A DNA stretch of 64,000 bases from Paulinella micropora (GCA_019918135.1 WBZZ01006957.1:62001-126000), one strand, 5' to 3'; positions 9,381 through 19,964 are shown, counted from the first letter of the stretch. A program made the numbers and translations. The notes: generated from the letters alone by a model not told the origin.

Positions 9381-12249
9381 GAGGGAGGGAGAAGACTCCC
9401 GCGGGTGCCGGAGGGGGGGACACGAGAAATCGAACAGGGCTGCGATAACGAATTTTAATGAGAGACTGGTTTTTTCATGTACTAGTATGATAACTAATGA
9501 ATATTTGTTATCCTTTGGGCTCTTCTGGTAAGCATTTCTTTTAGCGCGCGTAATCGCCCGCAGGGGGTTGGGTCGCGAGGGTGCAAGCCTCTGCTATCTC
9601 AAAGGCTGTTTGCCCTTGAAACGTGTCGGGTGCGATTTCGTATGCCGAGAAAGTTTTATTCCCTTTTCTAAAATTCCCGTCGGGTCGAGCTGGGTTTTTG
9701 TTTCGCACTAGTTTGCATGGGAGTAGCAGCGGCATGACATCTTTGCTAGCAGAGAGGGCTGCCTGCAGAGACAGCACCTTGCTTTCGTCTTCGAGGACTG
9801 CTAGCACGTGTGGGCTTGGGTGCCACTTTTCCCGCGCCACGCGACAGCCTGCGCGGAGTGCGCACAGGGGCTGAGTGAGCTGCTTGCCGTCGATTTCCCA
9901 GGTTTCGAACTGCAGAACCCGGTGGTCTTTGTGGAGGCTGCACTTGAGGGCGTTTAGGAAGGATGCTACTGCTGCTAGGGCGGGAAGCTTGACTTTTTGG
10001 CCATCAAATAGGGACACGAAATTCCCTGGCTTAAACTCCTGCGCATAGATATCAGCTAGGGTGTCAAAGCAGCTTAAACCAGGTGTACCGGCGCGAGAAA
10101 TCCTTGGCAAGGCACTCGCTGACAGTCGCCCAGGCAGGTTGTACGGTGGGGAAGGTAGCGGCAAAGGTGAAGAGGGCACTTCGGTCTTTGCGCTTTTCCT
10201 GTGCCAGCGTGGGTTTCTGGGCGACCAGCGCGCGTTCTTCCTCGTTGAGGACTCCGCTCTGAAGGCGTTTGGCTTCCTGCACAATCTCGCCCCAGCTAGG
10301 CGGCCGGGTCTCTTCTGCAAGCTGTGGCTCCGCAGACTCCCCTCCTGGTCGCCCTCTTGCTCGGAGTCTTGTTCCTCCGCTCTTCGGCGGGACGCGTAGG
10401 CTGCTATCACGGCCTCCTCAACCTGTGCGCGGCTTGCCAGACGTTCCCGACGGCTCTCGCGCTGCCCCCGAGTCTGCCCCTTTGCCTCGGCGCGCGCGGC
10501 CGAGTGCGCTGCGCGCAGCGCCTTTCTCTCGTCGCGGGAAAGGGTGCGCTCCTGGTCGTTTCCGGCGCGGAGGTAGTCATGCCTTTGTGAGACGGGGGGG
10601 AGCCGGATGGAGCTGTAGTCCACCTGGGCGATGTCATGACACATATCGCGTAGGTACCAGAAGAGCTCGCGGAGGGCACGTCGGCGCGCGAACGCGTACT
10701 GGAGTGTGTTGTAGGCTGCGCATTGCGCAACCCAGGGGTCCGAGACCACCCAGTGCATGCCCCCGTCCTCGCCCTGGACGTGCACTAAAGGAGAGCAGCT
10801 GCTGTCCACGCCGTATTGGCTCTCTACGTAAACTGTGTGGCTCTCCTCTCGGTCGAGCGACTGCCGCACCTGGGCGAGCGTGTCAGGCCCCCGTCCATGA
10901 TCGGCACGCGGATGGGCGACGTACAGGTGCCACTGCGCCTGCCTGAGCTGCCTCACGCGCCCGGCCATCTGCATGTAGTGCAGCAAAGGGATGAAGGGGT
11001 TGTTTAGGAGGCTAAACATGACGTCGAAATGGTCGCACGAAATATCCACTCCGCAGGTAAGCACGCTTGTCCACATCACCAGGTCATAGCGTCGCCACTC
11101 GTTTACGAGTTGTTCGTTGCTGCAGGCAAAGTCTGACATGCGCGGGCTGCCCTGATAATAAAACAGGATGCGTATGCCCGGGAACTTGGCCTCCAGAAAA
11201 CGCTTAAGCCCCGAGCCCTGGCGTTTGCTGCCCAATGGCAGCGCCACGCGTTGACCTCGGGCTAGCGCTGGCAGAAGAGCCCGCTTGAAGCTGGTGTGGC
11301 TGCGGTGCAAGAAGCAGCGGCGGTACATGTGCGCGGTGTAGGTGCTCCAGTAATGGATCGTGTTCTTAGGCGTTGCTTCGCCCCCCGCCGAGTGCCAGCT
11401 CGGCGGCAGGCCCCGTGTTCAGTAGGGTCTGCAGGACCTGAACGCTTTTCTGGCTGAGAAAGGCGTCCATGGCCAGCACACACTTGCTTCTTCGTAGCAG
11501 GTAAGCAAACATTTGGGCGTTCTTCTGATTGATGTTGCCCTTGCACAGCCCAGCTGTGACATTGAACAGAGTCGATTCACTTTCGTCTAACACTACCAAG
11601 TCAAATGGGTATTTGTCCAATAGGTGATGCAGGCTTTCATACTGATACACACAGAAGTCGGGGTCACCACCCCCTCGCGTTGTGCGCTGGTCTTGGTAAA
11701 ACTCAATTGAAAACCCGTGTGTCTCTAGCTCTTGTTGCAGGCGCCGGTAGAGTTGGAGGTCAAAGGCGATTCGGGGCCCGATTACGAGCATGCGGAACGA
11801 GTCGTTGGCCCCTCGTAATTCGGCCAGCGTTGCCATTTCCTCGTCTGTAAAAATCCCAGTGGGGTTGATCCCCTTGATTGCCAACAGTAACTGGATAAAC
11901 GCCTCCGTCTTGCCACAACCCATCATTGCCCTGAGAAAGACGAGGCGGGCCTTCTTCGGGAGTGCCAGCTTTCGGACCCACCGGTCATTGTACTTATGTT
12001 CATTTTGTGGTAGAGCTGCCCCCACATACAATTGCTCTGCACCAAAATACTCTAGGTGTTCGGGTAGCGTGCGGAGCAGACGGTAGCCACCCGCCCCGCG
12101 CAGCTCGGCGTCTGCTATCTGCTGCGCCCTGGCGATGGTAGGTAGGTCTGGCGCGCGGCAGAGCGTGCACCCCGCTGCCCGTCGCGCGCGGCGACGACGC
12201 CCGCCACGCCAGGGGCGGGCAGAGGCGCCGCGCGCCCTAGACGGTGCAG

Positions 12250-12272
12250 AGCTGCTGCTACTACTACTACTA

Positions 12273-12304
<32 letters not shown>

Positions 12305-12340
12305 GCTGCTACTGCTGCTGCTGCTACTGCTGCTGTTGTT
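12250..12340. repeat. CTA/CTG triplet repeat encoding poly-Ser
   Basis: About 30 CTA, CTG or CTC-like triplets in the helicase locus encode a Ser run on the - strand. It lies in the linker between the zinc ribbon and the helicase core and is the kind of tract that changes length by slippage. Confidence 0.9.
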
Positions 12341-12951
12341 GTGTGCAGTCTCGTCGCCAGCGTCTTCGGCCAGACGCCGGCGCTTGTGCGGGGGGCTGCG
12401 AGCAGGCTCCCCCGCGGCAGTAGGCTCCCCCGCGGTGGCGGACTGGCCCTTTTTGCGCTCTGTGCACAAGGAACAGACCTGCAGCCACCACGCTTGTAGA
12501 TCCATGACGATATCGATGCGGAGCTGGCCGCCCGTGCCCTCCCCGGGGCAATCTGGGCAGGGTACTAAGAATTCGTCCGTGCGGTGGTATCGCACAGACG
12601 GTGCGGCGCGGCCCTTGGCTTTGTTTTCTTGCTTTTCGTCGTCGTCATTCGGATTGTCCTCGTCTTCTTTGTCGGAGGATGATTCTCCTCCCTCGGAGGA
12701 TGGGGGCTCCGAGTTTTCTGCTGTTGCCCCCTGTGCCCGCCGCCGCTTGCCCCTGCGCTGCTCCTGCTCAGTCGGGACCTTGCGCGACCCGGAAACCACC
12801 ACCTGTTGCAACCTCGACGTGACGGCTGCGGGCCAGCCGGCCTCTTCCAAAAAGCTCTGGAGCTCGCTGAAGCTCGAAGAAACCAAGTGGGGCAGGAGCT
12901 CTTGGACGAGCGCACTGCGCTCTGTGTCCGTGAGCTCACGCGCCCCCCCTT

Positions 12952-12974
12952 CCGGCCCGCGGCAGCGGGCTGGG
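12952..12974. repeat. Imperfect P1 palindrome inside the primase-helicase frame
   Basis: CCGGCCCGCGGCAGCGGGCTGG-type hairpin of the P1 family. It lies within the linker-coding part of the helicase locus and keeps the local frame open. Confidence 0.6.
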
Positions 12975-14551
12975 CCCTTGTCCTCGTTCTTTGCCTCGAA
13001 GATGGGTCGCTCGTCCCCTTCGTCGTCGTCGTCGGCGTCGCTCGTGGCGTTTTCGGTGCGGGGCGCGTGCCTTCCCAGACGGCTGGCCCACGGGGCGGGG
13101 GGAGGTGCGGGCGCAGGCGCGCCGGCAGGCGTGCCGGTCCAGGGTTCGAACAGATTCTCCACTAGGGTCGTTTTCGAGCGGTCGTGGGCGGCGCAACAAC
13201 GTGTTCCGTGGCAGCCGTAGAAGACATTGCCTCCGGCGCCCAGAAACATGTATGCATTATTGCTCTTGTGATACATGGATGTATCGTTCGCAAGGGTAGT
13301 AATGCCTACCCCGTCCTCTTCCTCGTCGTCCACGGGCTGGTTCTGTTGTCTTACGTAGCGTCTCTGACGGCGTGCCTCATGGACGAGGCACAGGCGCCCG
13401 CGCCTGTCGCGTGCCGTGCGCACGACAAAGAAGAGAGACCCAGACTTTCTGTCCTGCTCCAAGGACAGGGTGGACGTTCTGTCGCCCCAGCCCTTGAGGA
13501 TGAGGTCCAGTTTGCTGAGGATGGCGCGTTGGTGGTCGGAGATGACTGCCGGCGGCGGGGCGCGGGCCAGCCCGCCTTCACGCGCGCCGCCGCCGCGGGC
13601 GGTTCGGCGCCCCGGCGCAGGCTGCGGCGGGGAGGGGAGCACGGTGACGGTGGCGGGGCCGCGCGGAGAGTGGCTCGGGCAATGTGTGCGAAATTCTTCG
13701 TAGCTGGGCAGAGGGAGAGGAGTGGCTCCCGCTCGCGTGAGGTCCTGTATCTTCTGAGACCCCGGGATTCGCCAGCAGCGCCTTTTGGAATAGACGCTGG
13801 GGTCAATGATGGTGCCGCTGTTTTTGGTGTGTTTGTAGAGCGGCGAGGAGGCGTCGAAGCGGAGCCTGGAAGCCACGAGGCTCCCCAGCTCGAGCGGGGC
13901 CGGGGCGGGCAGCTCGGGCGGGGCCGCTGGAGCGGGGTCCTGGACCTGGAGCAGCCACTGCTGGACAAAGTCGCCTGCGTCATGCACCGACTGGAAGACG
14001 ACGTTGGGGAAGGCGACGTGGAACGAGTTTTTATACCAGCGGCCTGGGTTGTTTACGTCTGGGGGGCACGCGCGCCCAAAGTCGTGGCAGTGCATGTCGT
14101 CGGCAGCCGACGCCGCGAGCCCCAGCCCGGCCAGAGCGAGGCCCACGGCGTCTCGGAGTGCGTGCAGGCGCTGCTGGGACTCTGCATCGGCCCCGGTCCC
14201 CTGCGAATACCATTCTAGGTCCAGGTAGAGTGCGCACGAGTCGGTGATGATGACAAAGAAGCTGCGCTCCATCTCGTTGAAGCAGCTGTAAATCTCGCGA
14301 TAAAAGGTTTGGGCGTCGGGGCAGGAGCCAAACAGGTGGCGCTCGGCTTGCTGGGCCCTGCCCTGCGAGTCGGGACCGGGGGGCAAGTTCAGTTTATAGA
14401 AAAAGGTGTGCTGCAGCTCTTTGCCCTTGGCAAAGCAGGCCTCTCCCGGGAACGAGCCCTTGCCGCTCGATTCGAAGAGTTGGATTGGTTTGGGCAGATT
14501 GCGCGTGATCGTGACGACGCGAGGCGGTCGCCCCGCTCCGTGGGCAGACAT

Positions 14552-14919
14552 GGGGGGGAGCTGTTCTCTCCCTCACTTTTGCGCGCGTCCGCACCCCTCG
14601 CCTTGTGTCGGCGCGCCTCGTGGCAGAAAGCTCGCGTCCTTTTCTTGGTTTTTTTGTGCTAGTTATGTATAAGCCGTAAGGCACCCCCCTCCCTCCCTCG
14701 CCCCCCCCCCCCCCCCCGCCCCAACTCTCCCAGCTTGCCCGCGAGCGGATTGGGAAGGGACGAGAGAGGGAGGGGGGGGGGGGAAGGGGGGGGGGGGGGA
14801 GACAGTTTTGCGTGAGAGAGAGGGTGGAAGGGGAGGGCTCCCCCCCCATCACCACAACCCCCCGCGCCACACACTGTGGCCCCCCTGCGTGTTGGGGGAC
14901 GTTTTAGAAAAACGAGGAA
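14552..14919. promoter_or_regulatory. Divergent promoter region between helicase and helicase paralogue
   Basis: A 368-bp gap between two divergent starts. It holds a TATA-like TTATGTATAAG (14660-14670) near the - strand gene, long poly-C and poly-G tracts (14700-14800, 14844-14850), and near the + strand gene GAAAAACGAGGAA just before ATG 14920. No gene is visible inside. Confidence 0.5.
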
Positions 14920-15603
14920 ATGAGCAGCGGTGCCAGAGATTCTGTCCCACGCGCGCGCGAGCAGGGGCAAGAGGAGGCGCAAGAGAAGGAGGAGGAGTTG
15001 AAGATCCCGTCCTTCACCAGCGGCAACGATCGCTACGTGAAGCCTTACTTGCTGAGCAAGGCCACACGACTGTCGCTTGTGCGCAGCGCCTGGGGCACGG
15101 GGAAGAAGTATGCGCTGGCGAACCTGATTTTAGCTCTGCAGGGTGTCGATTGCGAGGCGGTCCGGGCGGCCTACAGCGTCAAGGAGCGGCGGGCGCTGCA
15201 GGGGCTGTTTAAAGCGCCCCTGCGCGTCCTCGTAATCAGCTTGGGGCGGACGGGGAAGGTGATGTATGCTCGCCTACGGAAACACTTGGAGCCCCACCGC
15301 GTGCAGGTGGACAAGTGCGGAGCGGCGACGAGGCGGAGTGACAAGCTTTGTTCAGAGATTAACAATCTGCACCAGCTGCTGGGGGGGGACGTTGCCCCCT
15401 TCCAGCTGGTAGTTTTGAACGAGAGCGAAGAATTGCTCAGCAGCATGTTTATGGATGAGTGTGTTCGACACCCGCGGTGGGATCAGAACAGGAATGCTTT
15501 CGAGCGCGTGCTGCGTGCTTCGCAGGCGATAATTTGCTGGGACCCCTTTCTTGGCAGAAAGACCGAGGATGTTATAAAAACTCTTCTTTATTTTGAGGGG
15601 TGA
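14920..15603 (+). CDS. Degenerate paralogue of the SF2 helicase core
   Basis: Uninterrupted 227-residue frame from ATG 14920. After a Glu-rich start it follows the helicase core of the neighbouring locus segment by segment: a Walker A-like loop (GTGKK), LRVLVISL opposite FRMLVIGP, NLHQLLGG opposite SLHHLLDK, FQLVVLNESEE opposite FDLVVLDESES, and IICWDPFLGRK opposite LAMDAFLSQK. It ends before the second helicase domain. The nucleotide-binding and DExx positions look non-canonical, so ATPase activity is doubtful. It may be a regulator, a decoy or a relic. It is transcribed away from the helicase from a shared region and has its own ATTAAA signal (about 15657), which argues for an expressed short gene rather than a random remnant. 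Confidence 0.7.
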   Translation: MSSGARDSVPRAREQGQEEAQEKEEELKIPSFTSGNDRYVKPYLLSKATRLSLVRSAWGTGKKYALANLILALQGVDCEAVRAAYSVKERRALQGLFKAPLRVLVISLGRTGKVMYARLRKHLEPHRVQVDKCGAATRRSDKLCSEINNLHQLLGGDVAPFQLVVLNESEELLSSMFMDECVRHPRWDQNRNAFERVLRASQAIICWDPFLGRKTEDVIKTLLYFEG

Positions 15604-15680
15604 GCCCCGCTGATTTTTTGGGGCAGATTGCTCTGGACGCTAATTCAGATTGTATTTTAATTAAAAAAAACTTTTTTCTT
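15604..15680. repeat. Shared 3'-end block, second type, copy 1
   Basis: After the stop, CCGCTGATT ... GCTCTGGACGCTAATT ... TTTTAATTAAAA. The same order recurs at 17363-17412. The block holds the polyadenylation-type signal. Confidence 0.7.
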
Positions 15681-15784
15681 TGCACTGTCCCCTGTTTGTT
15701 TTAAACAGCCCAGAAAAGAAAGACCATTGAGGGCGCGTCTGTTGTTACACAGACACAGACACAGAAAAGCAAGCCTTGTACTTC

Positions 15785-17227
15785 ATGCCGAAAGAGAAAA
15801 AGAAGGCAGTGGACCCGACAGCACACCAGGACGATAAGGAATGCACCGGTCGGCAGCTGGGCAAGATTACAGAAAGTACAGAAAAAAGCATTGATTTTCC
15901 GGACAAGGCTAGCACCAGGGGTGAGCTGCTTTCCGCCCTGGACCTCAGCGTTTTGGCCACCATCCCCGGCACTAAAGAGCACACGTTTGTGTTGCAGGGC
16001 AAAACGGTGGTGGCAGCGCTCGAGGCCGACGGGTCGCTGCGTGTGCAGTACACTGTACTTTTGGATGACTTGAGCTCGCAAACGCAGCTCGTCCAGGACG
16101 CTCGAAGTCACGAACTTGAGAAGCGTCACCAGGACCTGGCGCTTGCGCAAGAAGACTTACAGCGACTGCAGCTCAAGCTTCGGCAGGACCCTGTGGAGGA
16201 CGAGGACGGGCCTGGGCAGGATTCGGGGGAGGAGTTGGTGAGGCTGAACCAGATCATTGGTAACCATACCAGGCAGATAGCACGCCTGGAACGGCCAGAG
16301 CTCGAGGTCCAGTACACGGAAACCGCTCAGACAGCCAGCTTCAAGCTCCCGCCCGGCCTGGTCGTGCGAGTACCTGCGCTGTCCTCACCCGGAGCGTTGC
16401 TGTGGTGCCCTCTGCAGGAGCCCACGCTAACTCTCCGTTCCCAGACCAAGGTAGCCAAGGTTGGAGACAAGCACGTGGAGGCGGCTACTGCCACCTACGC
16501 CCTGCCCCGAGGTGGCCGCGCCGGAGCACTCTGCGCCTCCACAGGCGGTGTGCTGTACGTCAACAGGGAAAGCGCCACAGAATATCTTCTGTACAGTTTT
16601 GATACAGGCAATTACAAGCAAGGCTTGTGTGCAATGCAAAACTCGACGATACTCATACGAGTCTTTCCCGAGGGGGGACTGGGCGCGCTTTACGGGCTGT
16701 GTGCGTCGGAAGACCTCGTCTTTGTGACCGACCGCCAACACAACTGTGTGCGAGTCTTGCGCCCGGGAAAAGCGAATATTACCTCAGGCCAATGGGTCCA
16801 GGAATGGGGCCGAACGGGTGCTGCGCCCGGAGAGTTCAACAGTCCCGGCGGGCTAGCCTATTGTCAGAGCAAGGCTTGGGTCTTGGTAGCCGACACCCTG
16901 AATCACCGAGTGCAGGTCTTCTTTCCCAACTGGACATTGGTGACGCAGTGGGGGCGGCAGGTGCAAGCCCCGGGCACGTTGAACCAACCGCTGGCCGTGG
17001 CGTGCTGCCAGGGCTTGGTTTTTGTGAGCGACTCGCCTGGCAAGCCTCGTATCCAAGCCTTCACGCCCGAGGGCCGCTTGGTTCAGGTCTGTCGGGACGC
17101 GGCCTCCGGGCTCCGGACCACTCCCGCACTGGCGGCGCACGGCGACCGGCTTTTTGTCAGCGGGTACGGGGATGGGCGAGTGCACGCGTTTCGCGTCGGC
17201 GTGGAAGGGCTTTGCCCCAAAGCTTAG
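15785..17227 (+). CDS. NHL-repeat beta-propeller protein with N-terminal coiled coil
   Basis: The frame is open from about 15776, but the first ATG is at 15785 (MPKEKKK), giving about 480 residues. Residues 105-190 are Gln/Leu/Glu/Asp-rich and likely coiled coil. From about residue 245 onward come repeated strands with the NHL pattern, including VFVTDRQHNCVRVL, WVLVADTLNHRVQVF and LVFVSDSPGKPRIQAF with GEFNSPGGLA and GTLNQPLAVA turns, and a final LFVSGYGDGRVHAF. NHL propellers bind proteins or RNA. The layout recalls TRIM-NHL proteins without the RING and B-box. No signal peptide or membrane segment. The 3' flank (17325-17412) resembles the end of the 14920 gene, so gene ends have been copied here. 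Confidence 0.8.
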   Translation: MPKEKKKAVDPTAHQDDKECTGRQLGKITESTEKSIDFPDKASTRGELLSALDLSVLATIPGTKEHTFVLQGKTVVAALEADGSLRVQYTVLLDDLSSQTQLVQDARSHELEKRHQDLALAQEDLQRLQLKLRQDPVEDEDGPGQDSGEELVRLNQIIGNHTRQIARLERPELEVQYTETAQTASFKLPPGLVVRVPALSSPGALLWCPLQEPTLTLRSQTKVAKVGDKHVEAATATYALPRGGRAGALCASTGGVLYVNRESATEYLLYSFDTGNYKQGLCAMQNSTILIRVFPEGGLGALYGLCASEDLVFVTDRQHNCVRVLRPGKANITSGQWVQEWGRTGAAPGEFNSPGGLAYCQSKAWVLVADTLNHRVQVFFPNWTLVTQWGRQVQAPGTLNQPLAVACCQGLVFVSDSPGKPRIQAFTPEGRLVQVCRDAASGLRTTPALAAHGDRLFVSGYGDGRVHAFRVGVEGLCPKA

Positions 17228-17237
17228 CACAGGAGCT

Positions 17238-17323
17238 ACAACCGGGGGGCATGGTGCCCCCCCCCCCCCCCCGAATCCCCCCCCCCCCCCCTGCTCTCCT
17301 TCCAGCCCGTGCCAGCGGGCTGG
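17238..17323. repeat. Composite P2 plus P1 palindromic element
   Basis: GGGGGGCATGGTGCCCCCC-like hairpin, then poly-C, CTGCTCTCCTT and a P1 palindrome (17302-17323, loop TGCC). The same order of parts is seen at 33735-33812. The rest of 17324-17688 holds a copied gene-end remnant and AT-rich 3' UTR sequence but no gene. Confidence 0.75.
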
Positions 17324-17324
17324 G

Positions 17325-17412
17325 TGTTATACAAACTCTTCTTTCTGCTTAAAAGTAAGACCCGCTGATTGCGGACTGCTCTGGACGTTAATTTCAAGGT
17401 ATAGTTTAATAA
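17325..17412. repeat. Shared 3'-end block, second type, copy 2, with helicase-paralogue remnant
   Basis: TGTTATACAAACTCTTCTTT matches the last coding bases of the 14920-15603 gene, and the following CCGCTGATT ... GCTCTGGACGTTAATT ... TTTAATAAA matches its 3' UTR. Confidence 0.7.
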
Positions 17413-17688
17413 ACACTCCCCCCCACCCAACTTTATCTGCACTGTTCCGGTCGGCGAGAACGCGACATAGGCTAACATTACCGACCGGACCAGGAAACAC
17501 AGGAACAGAAAGTCACAAGAAATACAGGTACAACAGCACACGGCCCACGTTTAGCGACCTTTGGTCTCCTTGTGAGAGGGAAAAAAGGTTTTACTTATTT
17601 TTCTCGTCGATACGTGCGCGCTTGGCGGCTGGTGCCAAGGGCGCGGGGGTAGACAAAAGTACACAGCCGGCGTTGAGTCTTGCGTAAT

Positions 17689-18615
17689 TTAGGGACGCTT
17701 GTGGTTCCCAGCGGTCCTTTGCGCCTTGTAGCTTTCCACCGAGGCGAGCGCAGAGTCGCCCCAATCGCCGCTGCCGCCCGCCACGTACAGCTGCTGTCGG
17801 TAGACAAAGGCAGAAGCGCCGGTGCGTGCTTCCCCCAAGCTCGCCACCGACCTCCACTTGCGGGTCCGGGGGTCGAAGCGCTCGACTACACCTAGCACCT
17901 CCTCGTGAGTTGGGGTAAAGAGAGTCCCGCCTATGGCATAGAGACAGTTGTCCAGAACCGCCGTCGTCAGGTCGTGGCGGGCTCGATTGAGGCTGGGGGC
18001 GAAGAACCACTTGTTCTGCTTTGGGCAATACTTCTCTACCGTCGTGCAGCTGCTGTCGTCTGTACGTCCACCCACGAGATACAGCTCACCGCCGAGTGCA
18101 GCTAAGCGGGCTTCCCGTCGAACTCGGTTAGGGGGGCTCAGCGTTCGCCACTCGTTCTTAGCCTCGTCGTAGACGTACAGCGAGGCTTTGCCGGGCGGAC
18201 TATCCGTGACCACATAGAGCAAACCGTCAAGGGCCACGCCGGTGAGATTCTCGTACGCCCAGGGCAGGGTCGTTCTGATGTCCCAGCTGCGGTAATACAA
18301 GTCGTAGCACTCGACAAGGCGCGACGGGACATAATCAAACTGGCCTGGTTCCTTAGTGGGAAGGTGGCCCTCGATGCCACCAACGCAAAAAAGCTTGCCT
18401 CCTACGGTCACCAAGAGCTGGTCAGCTCTGCCGGTAGGCAGACCGAGCTGCGACAGGCTCCACTTGTGCCCGTCAAACACTTCGGCCGAGTTGTTGCCTG
18501 GTCCCAAACCACCCAGCACCATCACGCCTCCAGTTTGTCCGCCGGGGTCGAGGGTGGACGAGGCGTCATCGCCGTCGGGAGCAGCAGCTGTCCGTTTGGG
18601 CTTGGAACGTGACAT
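17689..18615 (-). CDS. Kelch-repeat protein, 308 aa
   Basis: Starts at ATG 18615 and runs uninterrupted. After a basic start (KPKRTAA) it has about five to six kelch blades, seen as LYVVTDSP, LYLVGGRTDD, LYAIGGTLF, LYVAGGSGD and repeated Trp positions (NEWRTL, NKWFFA, RKWRSV). It is a compact beta-propeller without an added BTB, F-box or other partner domain, so it could be an adaptor whose partner binds elsewhere. No signal peptide. It is the smaller of two kelch proteins in the window (the other at 28955-30784) and is divergent from the 18966 gene. Confidence 0.9.
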   Translation of the reverse strand: MSRSKPKRTAAAPDGDDASSTLDPGGQTGGVMVLGGLGPGNNSAEVFDGHKWSLSQLGLPTGRADQLLVTVGGKLFCVGGIEGHLPTKEPGQFDYVPSRLVECYDLYYRSWDIRTTLPWAYENLTGVALDGLLYVVTDSPPGKASLYVYDEAKNEWRTLSPPNRVRREARLAALGGELYLVGGRTDDSSCTTVEKYCPKQNKWFFAPSLNRARHDLTTAVLDNCLYAIGGTLFTPTHEEVLGVVERFDPRTRKWRSVASLGEARTGASAFVYRQQLYVAGGSGDWGDSALASVESYKAQRTAGNHKRP

Positions 18616-18965
18616 GGCTAACAGCAGAGGAGAAAGAGACAGGGGGGGAAGGGAGAGTTAGATGGATTGCAGAGAGACAGATAAGAAAAAAATAAACAAG
18701 AGTTGAGGCCCCCCACTTCCCGAAGATGAAAATCTGCAAATTGTGGCACGGGCACAGTGTCTGAGCTTTTGTTCTCCTGATGAAACAAGCCCCCCCCCCC
18801 CCTTTTGGTCGCACGCGCAGTGTTTTGTGGAGGGGGGGGCGCCCCCCCCCTTTGTTTTCTTCTTTTTTGCGCACTAGTTTTAGTGAGTGATCGTGGCTAG
18901 AACTAGAAACTCCTAGCGAAAAAAGAAAGAGAGAGAGTTGTGTTTTGTGTGGCAAAGTGCTCTAA
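18616..18965. promoter_or_regulatory. Divergent intergenic region with G/C hairpin
   Basis: 350 bp between divergent starts. It contains a poly-C tract (18789-18804) and a G-run/C-run hairpin (about 18830-18850). GAAAATCTGCAAATTGTGGC (about 18727-18747) resembles a block at 7595-7618, so upstream sequence is also shared among genes. No gene seen. Confidence 0.5.
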
Positions 18966-19964
18966 ATGAGAAGAGGTGGACGGCACAACCGCAAGAAGAA
19001 AAAGAAGACGAGTAAGAGCCCGGCGGCGTTTGGGCCTGGGCAGGCTTATGAGCCGGTGGACTTGGGTGGGTTAGCTCGGCTGGCTGTGCTGACAGAGGCG
19101 CAGAACAACCGCTATGGTGACAACGACAAATTGTATCTCAGAGATCACACGACCAGGACGGACCTAATGCTGCGCGGGTTGTGTCCCAGATTGTCGGAGC
19201 CGGAGGTCGAGCAAAAGCTTTCGCGCGTGAGCCTGGAAGTCACGTGTTGCGCCATAAGCCCCACGACTATGAAGACGTTGTGCCAAGGCTTCCAGTTGCT
19301 ACCACGGGTGTTGGCGCAGGTGTTGGCAGCCACGTGCCGGCGCCCCGCCGGCGCGCTTTCGTCGGAGGACAATGCCTTTTTCTTGGGGCTTTTGCCGCAC
19401 CAAGACTGGACCACAGAGCAGCAGCAGAATGCGTTTGCGCCGCTGGCCCTAGACATTAAGACGTGTGAGCTGCTGGTCAGGCTTGCTTGCATAGAGCCCA
19501 TCCGAGTCAGCTTCCGGCACGACCCGACGAGTATGGAGCGGGGAGTGCTGCTGCCTCCGCAGCACGGCCCGCTCCGGGGGGCTTGCCAACTGAACCTCAC
19601 TGCCTTTCTGGTCGTAGTCGCTAAGATCTACCATAATGTGCAAGCCAACGCGGAGCTGCTGGAAGTGCACGTGAACCTGGCGGAGGATCTGGCGCAGAGA
19701 GGGGTGCGACGGGCCTGGGACTGGCTGGCGCGTAAGACGCCGCCGGGAGAGCAAGCAGACCCTTGGTTCCTAGAGAAGCTGTTGTTTGCTCCGGCTGGCC
19801 AGCCCCAGTCCAAAGCGCAGAGGGGATTTGTCAGCGAGATAGCCGCTTGTTTCCGCGAGGAGGAAAGGCCAAGCTACGGCAAGGCGAAGCTGCTGATGCG
19901 CATATTGTGGCAACATCTGCTCTCTCCTCCCCAGGGTGAGGGCGCTGGTGCAGAGGACTGTTGA
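18966..19964 (+). CDS. Unrecognised 332-aa protein with basic N-terminus
   Basis: Starts at ATG 18966 with a strongly basic leader (RRGGRHNRKKKKK), likely a nuclear or nucleolar signal or nucleic-acid-binding tail. The rest is a helical globular protein rich in Leu, Ala and Arg, with several Cys (for example VTCCAIS and LVRLACIEP). No family recognised. The same frame continues past the stop for another 145 or so codons (19965-20399) with similar composition, so the protein may once have been longer or have a read-through form. Confidence 0.6.
   Translation: MRRGGRHNRKKKKKTSKSPAAFGPGQAYEPVDLGGLARLAVLTEAQNNRYGDNDKLYLRDHTTRTDLMLRGLCPRLSEPEVEQKLSRVSLEVTCCAISPTTMKTLCQGFQLLPRVLAQVLAATCRRPAGALSSEDNAFFLGLLPHQDWTTEQQQNAFAPLALDIKTCELLVRLACIEPIRVSFRHDPTSMERGVLLPPQHGPLRGACQLNLTAFLVVVAKIYHNVQANAELLEVHVNLAEDLAQRGVRRAWDWLARKTPPGEQADPWFLEKLLFAPAGQPQSKAQRGFVSEIAACFREEERPSYGKAKLLMRILWQHLLSPPQGEGAGAEDC

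Larger units (their letters stand above)
9541..14551 (-). pseudogene. Archaeo-eukaryotic primase fused to herpes-ori-binding-type SF2 helicase (broken)
   Basis: Starts at ATG 14551. The long first part (1061 residues) shows an AEP primase: LYLDLEW (about 108-114), KNSFHVAF (about 170) and CWRIPGSQK (about 262), then a UL52-like zinc knuckle, YGCHGTRCC (about 450). Next come an acidic linker, a CPDC...CSLC zinc ribbon (about 670), poly-Ser, and the SF2 helicase core with Walker A MGCGKTE (about 880) and VLDESES (about 985). A downstream frame carries motif VI, QMAGRVRQ, and a C-terminal tail. This architecture is known from large DNA viruses and virus-derived loci, where it primes and unwinds DNA at origins. 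As a fossil I count about three breaks, so it is probably not functional as read. Its promoter region is shared with the divergent 14920 gene. Confidence 0.8.

Noticed and set aside
10269-10946. 225-codon + strand frame opposite the helicase C-terminal part
   Set aside because: Arg/Pro/Gly-rich shadow of a GC-rich gene, while the - strand shows the helicase motif VI.
12135-13220. 361-codon + strand frame opposite the primase-helicase
   Set aside because: Low-complexity Leu, Ser and Arg runs complementary to the poly-Ser and acidic linkers of the - strand gene.
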